Made by a program: the position numbers and the translations under genes. DNA of 64,000 nucleotides from Glaciozyma antarctica PI12 (taxonomy: Eukaryota; Basidiomycota; Microbotryomycetes; Kriegeriales; Camptobasidiaceae): assembly GCA_002917775.1 (NCBI GenBank), contig KZ627158.1, positions 885,103 to 949,102 of the forward strand, read 5' to 3'. Shown here piece after piece: positions 1-13,831 of this stretch. The first letter of the stretch is position 1. Every line of letters starts with the position of its first letter. The notes under the pieces were generated by a model. The model was given only the letters and a program-made list of their open reading frames with translations. It did no database searches and was not told the DNA's origin.

Positions 1-105
1 TAACCCTAACCCTAACCCTAACCCTAACCCTAACCCTAACCCTTTCCCTAACCCTAACCCTAACCCTAACCCTAACCCTAACCCTAACCCTAACCCTAAC
101 CCTAA
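1..105. repeat. Telomere repeat array (CCCTAA)n
   Basis: About seventeen head-to-tail CCCTAA units run from the first base, the orientation expected for the left end of a chromosome whose G-rich strand is TTAGGG. One unit near 41-46 is a variant (CCCTTT). The array stops at about 105, where unique sequence begins. TTAGGG repeats are the usual telomere repeat of basidiomycetes. Confidence 0.97.
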
Positions 106-332
106 GTGTTAAGTCTCTGTTTTGTATTCAGGATGAGGCTGTGCGTCTCACGGAGCCTGAGGGAAGTGCAAAAGCGAGCAGTGGTTTCAGGTTGAGCTCT
201 GTCATTGCAAGGACTACGCCCTTTACCTGCGGAGAGGGAGAATGGGAGGCCGGTCGATAGCTGCCCCAAGTGGCGGGGACTCTCAAGCAGACCTTGGGAG
301 ATTTGTTTAGTGTAGCTTCGAAGTTGACGTCG

Positions 333-421
333 CCTGAGGTTTCTCTCCAGCCTAGCTGACGAGAACCTCAGGTACGTCTTCCTCACGGTTTCTCCCCAGC
401 CTAGCTGACAAGAACCTCAGG
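333..421. repeat. Imperfect direct repeat of about 35 bp with inverted arms
   Basis: A 35-base segment at 338-372 recurs at 387-421 with about two mismatches, a period of 49 bp. The first copy is flanked by perfect 9-bp inverted arms (CCTGAGGTT at 333-341 and AACCTCAGG at 364-372) and could form a stem-loop. In the second copy the left arm is degraded. Confidence 0.7.
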
Positions 422-838
422 AATCCAAACGCACACCTTGGTCCTGTCCTCGCTGCCGCTCTAGTGTTGGCTCTTTAACCCAGAGCCTTCCAACGCCCGA
501 GGGCGGCGATTGTACTCTGGATTACTGCGCATACGTCCCGAGCCTACCGAACGCATCTTTCGAAGCTGACGGCGTTCGGTCTACAGGATAGGGTATATTG
601 GGAGACCGCTCGACCAGGAGAGCCTGTCGCCGCCGCTCAGAACGCGCCCAAGTCGTTGTCAGCAAACTGCCCGCCCCTCCTCTCTTTCGGCGACGCTCGC
701 TACTCCAGATTGATGCTCCTCCCACCTCTCTTCATCCCCTGCCAGACTGTGGTCGGCGCAGGATTTCGTACGAACGCAGACGAGATTTTGTCGGGCGAGA
801 TCTCGATCACCAAAAATTGACGTCGCCTCCACTCCCGC

Positions 839-886
839 GGAGATTCGCGTCACTCTGTTTGGGGAGATTCGCATCACTCTGTTTGG
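839..886. repeat. 24-bp tandem duplication
   Basis: A 24-base unit starting GGAGATTCGC is repeated twice head to tail (839-862 and 863-886) with one mismatch. It lies about 80-125 bp upstream of the first start codon, so it sits in the probable promoter or 5' UTR. Confidence 0.75.
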
Positions 887-964
887 GGACTTCGAGCTTT
901 CGAGGCCGCCTCTCTTACTCTCCTACCGTATACCAACTTCAACCGACTTCGCCACCGAATCACC

Positions 965-2626
965 ATGTCGTCCTTTACCCGAATCTCTCCTCTCGCACGC
1001 GCCGGAGCTCGCGCAGCTGTCCCCCGTGCCGGACGCCGTTTCGCCTCGACTGAGGTGCGCTCCCACTCTCCGACCTGGCAAGTCCCCTACTGACACTCTC
1101 TACTTAGGGACGCCCCGTCGACCACTCGCACGCTCTAGCAGGACTCGCTGGAGGAGGAGCTGTCCTCATCGGAATGTGCGTCCTCACGAGGGCCGTTCCA
1201 CTTCGTGTGCGAGCTGACCTCTCTCCGCTGCAGCTACGGTTACTATCACTACAGTGGCACAGCTGCCGTTGTCAACACTGCGCGCTCGACCATCGCCTCT
1301 GCCAACGCCGCCAAAAAGTCCCTCCTCTCCTCCACTCCCTCGACTCATGAAGCCCTTGAACTCCTTCGATCCGCCGCCAAGTCGTACGCATCTGCGATCC
1401 CCGGCGCCGGCGTTGCGCTCGACAAGTCTTTCGACCAGCTTGAGCGACTGGGCGAGGAGCACGGCGACGAGGTGATTAAGGTCGTCAAGAAGACGCTCGA
1501 CGACATCAAGGCGGCCTCGGTGAGCGGCAAGGACGGCGGAGAGAAGATTATGAAGAGTCTCGGCGAGGCGGTGGAGAGGCTTTCGAAGGCTGCTGGGATG
1601 GAGGGAGGCAAGGTGTGGGAGACGCTCCAGGAGAAGTACCCCGAGGTTGGCAAGGCGCTCGGTAGCGGAGGGGAGGAGCTTCAGAAGCTAGGAGAGAAGC
1701 AGTGCGTTCTTCTTCATCTTCTCCCATGCGAAATCGTAGCTGACGCCTGCTCGTCTCGCAGTGGACCTGAAGCTCGCCGCATCGCCCTCGACGCCTACTC
1801 GCAAGCCTCCTTCATCGTCGCCAAGGGCGGAGTCAACGCAAAGACTCTCGAGACGATCAAGAAGCTCGTCGCGGAGAAGACGAACGAGGTCTCCAAGCTG
1901 GCGAAGGAGTCGGGGAGCGAGGCTTGGGAGGCGTCGGCGAAGGCTGCTGGTCCTTGGCTGCAGAAGATGCCGGATGTGAGGAAGGTTGTTGAGGAGAGCT
2001 TGGGCAAGGTTTCTGGTCTCGTTGGGGAGGAGCGTGTCAAGGTGCGTTCCGGTCTTCGTCGTTGTCGAATCTCTCAAGCTGACGCGCGCTTCGCAGGTTG
2101 TCAAGGAGCTGTACGCTGAGCTGGAGAAGGTCTCGAAGAGCGGCAAGAGCACCGAGGATATGACCAAGGAGGCGAAGAAGCTCGTCGAGGCCAAGATCGG
2201 GAGTCTGGGTGACCTCAAGGACAAGGCCGCCGACGTTGCCGGCGAGGCTGGGAAGAAGGCCAAAGACGTCGCTGGAGGATCGGGAGGGACGCTGGCAAGC
2301 CTCGCAGCTGCGGTTCCTGGACTCGGTGGACTCGGCAAGGTGTGTTCTCTCTCTGTGCACCGTCTCGAACTCCGCTGACGAGGTTCGCAGATTCTCGAGG
2401 GGAGCGATTTGAAGCACTTGCGCGACGTCGCCGAGAAGCACGGCGAGAAGGGCGAGAAGCTCCTCGAGTCGACGTACGATGGTTTGTTCCTCCCCTCTCC
2501 CTCATTCCACATGCGCTGACGACCAACTGCGCAGAGATCAAGCACCTCCTCTCGAAGAAGGTCGAGGAGGCGAAGAAGGTTGCGGGAGACGCCGCTGGAG
2601 ATGCGAAGAAGGAGGCTTCCAAGTAG
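965..2626 (+). CDS. Predicted mitochondrial LEA-like helical protein, function unknown
   Basis: This gene has about seven exons. Exon 1 (965-1054) encodes an Arg/Ala/Ser-rich leader (MSSFTRISPLARAGARAAV) typical of a mitochondrial presequence. Exon 2 starts at 1108 and, spliced to exon 3, gives a glycine/alanine-rich hydrophobic stretch ending IGIYGYYHYSG, a likely single membrane segment. The rest is almost entirely amphipathic helix built from Lys/Glu/Ala repeats, including KYPEVGKALGSGGEELQKLG and a C-terminal EEAKKVAGDAAGDAKKEAS resembling late-embryogenesis-abundant or apolipoprotein-like repeats. The stop is TAG at 2624-2626. Introns are short with gctgac branch sites. I do not recognise a named family. 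A mitochondrial inner-membrane protein with a soluble helical domain is the best inference. It is the gene nearest the telomere. Confidence 0.75.
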
Positions 2627-2921
2627 GCGAAACCGCAATGAATGGATGGACACGCGAGATAGCAAGCGGAGAGAGCGAACGACGGCCGCATTCGAGGACT
2701 CGGTGCGCGAGGTCGGTTTCGATGCTCGCTTCGCAGTTCTCGTCTGGCATTCGACGTGCATGATCTACTCCCTTCCTCGCAGCAGACCTCGTCCCCACCG
2801 CCTCCTCCACCTCTACCTCGCCCGCTTGCGTCTCTTCGCAAGTCCCTCTCCCTCCTCCGCTCCGCGCTTTCTCGTGGCGCTCCTGCCCGACATCCTCGGC
2901 CCGTTTCCCCCATCCTCGTGC

Positions 2922-4383
2922 TCAAGAACCAAAGACTTCGACGGCGGCGTTGACGAGATCTCCGCTGGCGGGCCGTGAGGAAATTGAAGGCGGGGAGAAG
3001 GGAGCGAGGGTGCCAGGACGGAGAGGAGAGGAACTTCTGTGGGGGAATCGATCACTTGCGCTGCTAGATCCCATTCCCTCCACATCGTCAATGCACTGAC
3101 AGAACGTTCTGCGCACACAATCAGCTTCTCCCAAATCTCGCGCGAAAAAAGGCTCACCTTGCTCACCTCGCTCCTCTCGCTCCCCCCGCTCCTCTTGCTC
3201 TTGAAACCTCTCGCGCGCCTCCTTCTCCCTCTTCGCCGAAACAAGCTTCCGTCTCGCAGCGTACATCCTCGCCGACCGTTGCGGGAACCGTTTGGTGATC
3301 TCTTCCCAAGCCATCGGAGGATCCGTCCCTCGCAGCTCGAAGAGAAGGTCGTCCTCGGAGGGTAGCCAACGCGAGCCGGGCAGAGACCGCGGGGTAGTAG
3401 AAAAGGAGGAGGAAGAATCGATGTCGGGAGGAGTGGAGGAGGAAATCGCTGAAGTCGATGAAGGTGCTGAGGAGGGGGAGCGGTGGAGAACGATACGAAG
3501 CGAGCTCGACGGCGTGTCGGTCGGAGTGTCCGTGGTGCAGGTTCCGGGAGTGAACGTGGCATCTAAATTGCACGAGAATTAGTGGAAGAACGGAAGGGCA
3601 GGAGCGAAAGCCTATCCGAATCGAGCTCCTGCGCTCCCAAGTCCGAGAAGAGATCTGGAGTGCCTGGTCAGCTCTCACAATTCGCGTCGACGACCACAAG
3701 TAGAGCACGAACCTCGAGCTAGATTCTTTGTCTCTGAATCCACCACAGTATCCACCGTAGGTACCGTTCGATACCGCAGGTCGTCCTCGGCGTACGACTT
3801 CCTCCCACCTCGGCGTCCCCTCCCAAGCTCCTCGATGACCTGCACCTCCTGCACCAGCGACGCTGAGCCCAAAATCAGCTTTCAGTCCGGCGACAAAGAC
3901 GCATCGTGCGACACACCTTCCTCCTCCGCCTTCCAAGCGACCTTAAGCAGCTGCCACCTCCCCTTGCACGCCACCATCCCTCTCTTCACTCCTCCGACCC
4001 TCATCCTCCTCCTATCAAAATCGTCTCCAATCTCTTTCCAATCTTTCTCCCCCATCTTTCCCTCCCGAGTCTCCAGCCTTGCGCAAACGAGTTCGAAGAG
4101 CAGGTCGTGCTCGGTCGCGAGCCAGCGGTATCCGCCTGGCGTTTTGGGATGGGAGTGGGTTGGAGGGAATGAGAGGATGGAAGGGAGAGGAGGAGGTCTG
4201 GAGCGGTGGGAGGGGTGTGGAGAGGACATGGGTCGACGCGAGGCGCGCGAGATGGCACGAGGAAGCGAGAAGGTGGGCGTGCTCAGCTGGGGTGACGGAG
4301 GCGTTCTGCTGGCTGAGCTGAGGAAGAGCGGGAGATGAAGACTGGCAGAGGGTTCGGTTGAGGCGAAGGGCTGAGGAGAACAC
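2922..4383 (-). CDS. Myb/SANT-like protein with two SANT-type modules
   Basis: Two homologous tryptophan-containing modules are visible. The first, near 4130-3930, contains GYRWLATEHDLLFELV and a later WKEIGDDF and KGRWQLL. The second, near 3385-3200, contains GSRWLPSEDDLLFELRG, MAWEEITKRFP and RSARMYAARRKL. The paired acidic (E)DDLLFEL helix and basic third helix are typical of Myb/SANT DNA-binding or chromatin-protein domains. The linker is Ser/Thr/Pro-rich and follows an intron ending near 3563. The tail is acidic, then Ser-rich, and stops at 2922. The start is uncertain: an ATG at 4229 is in frame with the first module, while an ATG at 4383 opens a presequence-like stretch (MFSSALRLNRTLCQSSS) in another frame. 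A transcription or chromatin factor is likely; the target is unknown. Confidence 0.6.
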
Positions 4384-4890
4384 CTCCCAAGGCGGGAGCG
4401 AAACCAGTCGCGTCCTTTTTGAGAGCTTTCACTTTGGCTTTGAGTTCCTCTCCCCTTGACACTTTCGGGCGTTTAGGCTGATTGGAGCGGGCGACTAAAG
4501 CTCTCTGAAGGTTGTAAAGCGGCGCGGGGACAGCTCGTGGATTCCATCGCGCACGCCACCTCAGGCCTCCAATCCCGTCGCGCTGAGATCAACACCGCGT
4601 TGAGAGGAATTCTCGTGCGAGGAAAGGAGCCAGCGCTGGCAAAGCATTACATGGCAGCTCAGCTAAGCGGGAGGAGAACAGTGCGAGCGTGCGGCAAAGC
4701 CAGCAATTGGCGGTACGCTCCTTCGCACGACACTCGGCTCCCTCGCCCTCACCACTGCGACTGAGCACCACCAGCGCGAGTGGTGTCCCCAAATGACCCA
4801 TACGAATGCTGAAGCTTGCTGCGTTTCAGCGCGTCTACTCCCCTTTAGCTCTACAACACCCCACTCTCATCTCCCGCTCGCTCACTCTCT
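4384..4890. other. Intergenic region without recognisable gene
   Basis: This lies between the 5' end of the SANT protein and the 3' end of the DUF1909 gene. Short ORFs occur on both strands but none resembles a family or shows a splice pattern. I see nothing specific here. Confidence 0.5.
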
Positions 4891-5557
4891 CTACTTGGCC
4901 TTCTTGACGGGCTCCACAAATCCGATGAAGCACTCAAGCAGGGCCTTCTTGTGCTTGCTGTCGGCGTGCTGGGTGAGACTGCGGGGTAGGAGTGAAGGTC
5001 AGCTTTCGTCCTCGAGCGTTCCTGGGCTGGCCTCGTTCTTCTCCTCCCTCCAGCAGCTCGAAGCCTCCGCGCACTTCCCCGCCAGCCCAATCCTCCATCT
5101 TACCTCCACCCTCCGCCCCGGCAAATCCGCCCAGCCCTTCCAGCTCCAACGAATGCGAACAGAACTCACGCGTCTCCCTCTGCAAACCGAATGCGCGATC
5201 AGCTAAAGCTCGGCGCAAGAAAGACGCAACGCCGCTCACTGGTAGTGCTCATGAAGGTCTGCTTGCAGACGACGCACTGGATGCTCATAGCGCTGGCGTT
5301 CTGTGGAGAGAAAGGCCGTGAGCGAAGTCAGGCAGTTTTAACGAGGAGTCACGCACGGCCTTGAGCTGACTAGTAGGTCCAGCATTGGCCAACTTGGCAT
5401 TCCGCGCCCTGTGATCCCCAGCAGCACGTCAGCTCCCACTCCCATGCGGCAGTCCAGCTCGCGAGCGCACCTTGCCATCTCGGCTTTCGCTCCCTGCGGC
5501 GATGCAGCGCGTTAGCTCAGCTCCACAGCAGACGCGGACGACGCTTACGTTTCCCAT
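4891..5557 (-). CDS. Small zinc-binding protein of the DUF1909/At2g23090-like family
   Basis: Six short exons encode about 75 residues. Exon 1 is only ATGGGAAAC (M-G-N), followed by an intron beginning gtaagc; the next exons give GAKAEMAR and RNAKLANAGPTSQLKA. The zinc-binding part is SIQCVVCKQTF (CxxC) followed by LTQHADSKHKKALLECF (HxxxxH), ending at the TAG at 4891-4893. This order (MGNGAK..., SQLK, CxxC, HxxxxH, ECF) matches the conserved eukaryotic DUF1909 family, whose role is not established. Two introns interrupt the region between the Cys pair and the His pair, with a 10-nt exon between them. The reading is phase-consistent throughout, which supports the model. Confidence 0.85.
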
Positions 5558-5833
5558 TTTAGAGGGTGTAGGGTCGAGTTTGAGGTTGAGAGGGAGGTAG
5601 GAAGGAAAGGAACGAGCGAACTTGGGAGAGGAGGAACTTTCGAGGAAAGGGCCGGATCGACCCCCCTGGCCGAGTCGGAGGCCCTCTCTCTGCGCGGCGA
5701 CGACGACGATCAAACAGCGACAACACAGCTCCAGCCTCAGCTCAGCACTCCGACGCCCTTGAACTCCGACGCCCACGTCCCTCTAGCAGCCACCACTGTC
5801 TCCTCCCCACTCCCCGCCCGACCTAGCTCAGCA

Positions 5834-8498
<2,665 letters not shown>

Positions 8499-8631
8499 CA
8501 ATGTACACGGAATACAAAAGGGGTGTGCGGTGCTAATACAGCTGCTTCGCGAATGACTCCTCCCTCGTCGTGTCCTCCCTCTTGATACGCCCGTCCTCTC
8601 CACCTCGCTACTCCCTTAGCTCCTCGCCTAG

Positions 8632-9069
8632 CTAGGAGCTCTTCCTCTTCTCCAGCTTACCCGCCGCTCGTCCGGCCCTACTCTTCCCCCCGGCCTTTGC
8701 GCCGTGTGCTCCCTCCCTCATGCCTCCCGGCGACACGCTCTCCCTCGTCGGAAACTTTGCCAACGCGGTCCCAAAGCCCGATACGTTCCCATCCTCGTCC
8801 ATCATCCACTCTGGCTCCCTCTCCTCCGCCCGTCCTCTCTCCTGAACGTCCGAGAACGCCCTCGTCAACGTCGGCGCCGGTAGGGTCTTGGACCTCTTGA
8901 ACGACTTGTTGGAGCGTGAGGGGACGTGGAATACGCGAAGAGTGGCGGCGATGATGGAGGAGAGGGATGAGGAGGAAGTGCGGGGTGATGGAGTGGCGGA
9001 GGTTGTGGAGGGGAGGAACGAGGTGGACGGGGCTGGGGTGGTGGAGCTCTTCTTGAGCTGTGCTGGCAT
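8632..9069 (-). CDS. Small basic protein, function unknown
   Basis: A single uninterrupted 145-codon frame runs from an ATG at 9069 to a stop at 8632. The N-terminal half is Ser/Thr/Pro-rich. The middle contains a basic segment (RSNKSFKRSKTLPAPTLTRA) followed by an acidic MMDEDGNVSGFGTAL, and the tail is Gly/Lys/Arg-rich (AGRAAGKLEKRKSS). The basic tail suggests a nuclear or nucleic-acid-binding protein, but I recognise no family. It is convergent with SRP54, 133 bp away. The lack of introns is unusual for this window, so a chance ORF cannot be excluded, although the composition looks coding. Confidence 0.5.
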   Translation of the reverse strand: MPAQLKKSSTTPAPSTSFLPSTTSATPSPRTSSSSLSSIIAATLRVFHVPSRSNKSFKRSKTLPAPTLTRAFSDVQERGRAEEREPEWMMDEDGNVSGFGTALAKFPTRESVSPGGMREGAHGAKAGGKSRAGRAAGKLEKRKSS

Positions 9070-9446
9070 CGATCTGTGGCAAGTTGTGCTGAGGAGGGTG
9101 GTGTGGTAGGAGACAAGCTAGCTCTGCCCTCGAAATTTTGGGCGTGACTGACTCGGCCCAGTCACGAAGGTCCTGGATGCTCCGAAACTCTTCGCCCCAG
9201 ATCCGGACTTGTCGTGCGAGATGCTGAGCCGTTCAATCTACGTTTCTCTACGTAACGTACAGGATCTTACGTTGCTGCAAGTCAGGCACAGGAGTGCCAG
9301 GAGCGCGAAGAAAGAGGTTCGGGAGCGAGAATGCGAAGCTTGCTCTCCTCGAAGCTTTAAAGTACCGCACTAGAGCTCTCAGTCCGCCAACGTAGCGCAC
9401 TGTATTCGTATAACATCCAGCTAGTAGCCCGTTTAATGTGGTCCGT
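9070..9446. other. Intergenic region without recognisable gene
   Basis: This separates the 5' end of the small basic protein from the 3' end of the first OYE gene. It is less GC-rich than its surroundings and contains no convincing coding, RNA or repeat feature. Confidence 0.5.
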
Positions 9447-10842
<1,396 letters not shown>

Positions 10843-11238
10843 GGTTCGTCGAGGGTGTTGGAGGGAGCTGGAGGGGCGGGAGGAAGGGCGACGCAGAGGG
10901 ATCTGGTGGCGGAGGGTGTGGAGTAGGAAGAGAGCTACCTGGAGGAAATCTCGAGGCGTTCTTCGAGCTGAGCAAGACTCCGAACCACCGGAGACGATTG
11001 TGCGGATGACGCTCAGCTGAAAGGGCCCAGACCGTGTCAGCAGAGGTGACTGTGGGGTCAAGTCCCAGGCCGGAGCAGCAGTAAACGGCGTGGGAGCACA
11101 AGGGGGAGCAGATACAGAGGAAGCGGGTGCAAGCCACTGCCGCGAGAGGGAGGTCGAAGGGAGCGAGGAGTCGAGGTGGCTCTTCTCCTTCCGCTCCTTC
11201 TCACCAACACCTCCTCTACCTGAGCACACCTGCTCGCC
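10843..11238. other. Divergent intergenic region between OYE paralogue 1 and twinfilin
   Basis: About 400 bp between two divergent start codons, presumably holding both promoters. I see no distinctive motif or repeat in it. Confidence 0.5.
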
Positions 11239-12587
11239 ATGTCAACCCAAACAGGGATAACCATTTCAGCCGCGCTCGCCACGTCCTGGGCCAGCGCACT
11301 CGCCTCCAGCTCAACGCGCGTCGTCAAGGTCCGTCCCCACGCCCGAAGCTACGTAGGCGCTCGCTCAACTCCGTCCTGCAGATCGCGATAGAGGAGGAGA
11401 AGATCGTGCCGGCGCTGGAGATTGAGGGGAGCGATTCGTTCGAGGCGGACTTTGGGCTGCTGGAGGGGGAGGGAGTCGTCGAGGACAACGTGCCGGCGTA
11501 CTTGCTTGTTCGGTGAGTCCGGGTGTTTACCCCGTTAGTGGAGTTCATAAGGCGCGCTGGAGGATCCTCCTGCCCAGCCTCCTGCGCGCCACGACTCAGG
11601 ACCCAGCTAATCTCGCCTCCTCTCCAGGCTCGAGCTCTCTCCCGACTCCCCTTGGATCTTTTACGCCTACGTACCCGACGCCTCCCCCGTGCGCTCCAAG
11701 ATGCTCTACGCCGCCACTCGCGCAACTCTCATCCGCTCCCTCGGCGACGCCCGTTTCCAAGAAAACATCTTCGCGACGACCAAGGTGCGTCCTCCCTCTC
11801 CCTTCGTCTTGCACGCGTTGACCGTGCAGTATAACAGGCGGACCTTACGCACACAGCGTATCTTTCTCACCTCAAGCACCAAGCTTCCTCGGCACCTCTC
11901 ACAGCGCGGGAGGAGGAGATCGCTTCTATCCGCGCCTCCGAAGCCTCTACTTCGCACAACACCACCGCAGGCCGCAGTATCGTCCACGGAGCCTCAGTCG
12001 GACTCGTCTGGACTGACGAGGCAGTATACGCTGTTCGAGGAATTAGCGAGGGGGTGGTACTGCTCGTACGTCCTTTGTGCGAGGAATGCGAGACGACGCT
12101 GATGCAGGAACGCAGGAAATCAGCAGCGCAGAACAAGTAGTCCTCGCGTCTGTGGCATCGGGGCTGTCGCTACCGATGGATAAGCCGGTGTACGCTTTCT
12201 ACCCGCACGCGCGCGGGATCGGTTCGTCCTTCCCTGGTCTTGCGAAAGGGCTGAGCTGACGCCGATATCGCACAGTATTCATCTACTCCTGCCCACCCAC
12301 CTCGCCCATCAAATCTCGCCTAGTCTACTCGAGCTCGTCCAGCGGCGTCGTTGGGTTCGCCAAGACCCTCGGTATCTCAGTTGTTAAGAAGGTCCGCCCC
12401 TCCTCTCCTCCTCTTTGCGCTCACTGACCTCGCGCAGATCGAGACTTCCGACCCTGCAGAAGTCGACGCGGCGTTCGTGGATGGGGAACTGGGGCCTGCC
12501 GCGGATGATGGGGAGAATGCGAAGCCGATGGAGAAGGTGGAGGAGAAGGCCTTTGCGCGACCCAGCCGGCCTGGGAGAAAGCGCTGA
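11239..12587 (+). CDS. TWF1: Twinfilin (actin monomer-binding protein, two ADF-H domains)
   Basis: Twinfilin sequesters actin monomers and caps barbed ends at the cell cortex. Exon 1 encodes MSTQTGITISAALATSWASA. The first ADF-homology domain contains the diagnostic SPWIFYAYVPDASPVRSKML followed by YAATRATLIRSLG. The second domain follows a linker (LTAREEEIASIRASEAST) and shows ASVGLVWTDEAVYA, FIYSCPPTSPIKSRLVYSSS and KIETSDPAEVDAAF. The C-terminus is a short charged tail ending RPSRPGRKR. Domain order and the ETSDP motif match fungal and animal twinfilins. About eight introns with canonical gtgcgt...ctgac...cag signals interrupt the gene, and frames connect across all of them. It appears intact. 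Confidence 0.93.
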
Positions 12588-12861
12588 AAGTGCTAGGTGG
12601 AATGAAAGTTGTCTGAATAGTGCGGTATCGGTGATGCGGACTGGCAGCTCGCTCAAGAGACTCAATCTGCTTTTCTCCTCGAGCGCGGTGTGGCTCTCGC
12701 TCTCGCTCTCGGACGAGAGCAGTCGTTCTCACTTGCACTCTCACTCAAGACGCATTACTAAGATCGTTTCCATCCTTATCACAGAACGAGAGGACTAAAC
12801 AAGCGCGAGGGTATCCTCCACCAACTGCGAAAGGCGAATCCAGACGACGTCGAGGACGCAG

Positions 12862-13538
12862 CTACTTCTTCTTGCTGGCCTTCTTCGCCTTCCCCTTTGC
12901 CTTAGAATTCTCCTCCTCCTCCTATTCCCCCTCTTCCTCTGCTTCACCCTCCTCCTCGGCGTCGGAACCTGGGTCGAGTCCTTTCGATTTGGGAATCTGC
13001 GATCGGTGAGCGATACATAGCGTCAGTCTTCGCTCAACACAATTTCGCCAGCGCGGTGCAATTCTGGAGAGTGGCGGATCCACTGTGATCGAAGTACTGG
13101 GTAGGAGGGAACGCACAGTGAGGTTGAGCGAGTCGTTCGTCGGAAGGACGTACTCCTTTCTTTCCACTGTAACCGGCAGCTCCAGCTTGCCCGTGTATCC
13201 CCATCCGATATTCCCACTCTGCACCACCTTTTCAGCTCCCGCGTACTCCCCCTCGCCCCCGCTCTACGCACCTTGCTCTTCTCCGGCTTCACCTCGATGA
13301 CGATCGGCTCCGTCTGCCCTGGCCAGGTGAAAGTGGCAGTGATGGTGGGAGCAGACTTGAGGAAGGCGCTGATGGTGAGTCCTTCGAGCTGTGCGTGGTC
13401 GTGGTTAGCTCGAGTTGATTGTGAGGTGGGTCGCACACGGACGGGAGAGACCGCCTTTGCCTTCTTCGCCTTGGGTTCCTTGGGCTCTTTTGCTGGAGGG
13501 TCGGCTTCGTCGGAAGTTCGCTTTGCTTTGGGCGCCAT
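12862..13538 (-). CDS. Small acidic/lysine-rich protein, function unknown, with in-frame TAG before the tail
   Basis: Four exons. The N-terminus is Lys/Pro-rich (MAPKAKRTSDEADPPAKEPK), a nuclear-localisation-like segment. The middle is compact and beta-rich in appearance (LEGLTISAFLKSAPTITATF, GNIGWGYTGKLELPVTVERK). The last exon is acidic (GSDAEEEGEAEEEGE) and meets a TAG at 12922-12924. Directly after it, in the same frame, the sequence continues EEEENSKAKGKAKKASKKK to a second TAG at 12862-12864. An acidic stretch followed by a lysine tail looks like the genuine C-terminus, so the first TAG may be a mutation, a base-call error or a read-through site. I do not recognise the family. Confidence 0.6.
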
Positions 13539-13831
13539 CTTGAGATCGGGCGTATGGAGGGAGGGAGAGCCGTTGAGGGCGGCCTGACGGCGAGAGGTCG
13601 TGCGGAATTCGGCCTTTCGAGCGAGGTTTTGCTTTTCTCTCTGAGGCTTTGAGTAATTTGCTTCGTTTGTACCGTTCAATCTCTTTCAGGACTTGTCGTA
13701 GCGCTCCTGGCTTCGAGAAAAGAGGCGAGAACTGACGGGGTCGGGCTTCGGCCAACCGTCGCTCGAGCCTCGAACCAGCGACGGCAACGCGCGTACTCTC
13801 TCTTCGTCCTCCCACACCCTCACTGCTCGCG

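Larger units (their letters stand above)
106..964. other. Gene-free subtelomeric spacer and 5' region of the first gene
   Basis: No credible gene is seen between the telomere array and the start codon at 965. Short ORFs on both strands have no recognisable family and no consistent splice structure. The stretch holds two small repeats, listed separately. No transposon or helicase-like subtelomeric gene is visible, so the transition from telomere to coding DNA takes under 1 kb. Confidence 0.6.

Noticed and set aside
333-964. Subtelomeric helicase-type or silenced gene family
   Set aside because: The interval is too short and has no long frame or helicase motifs.
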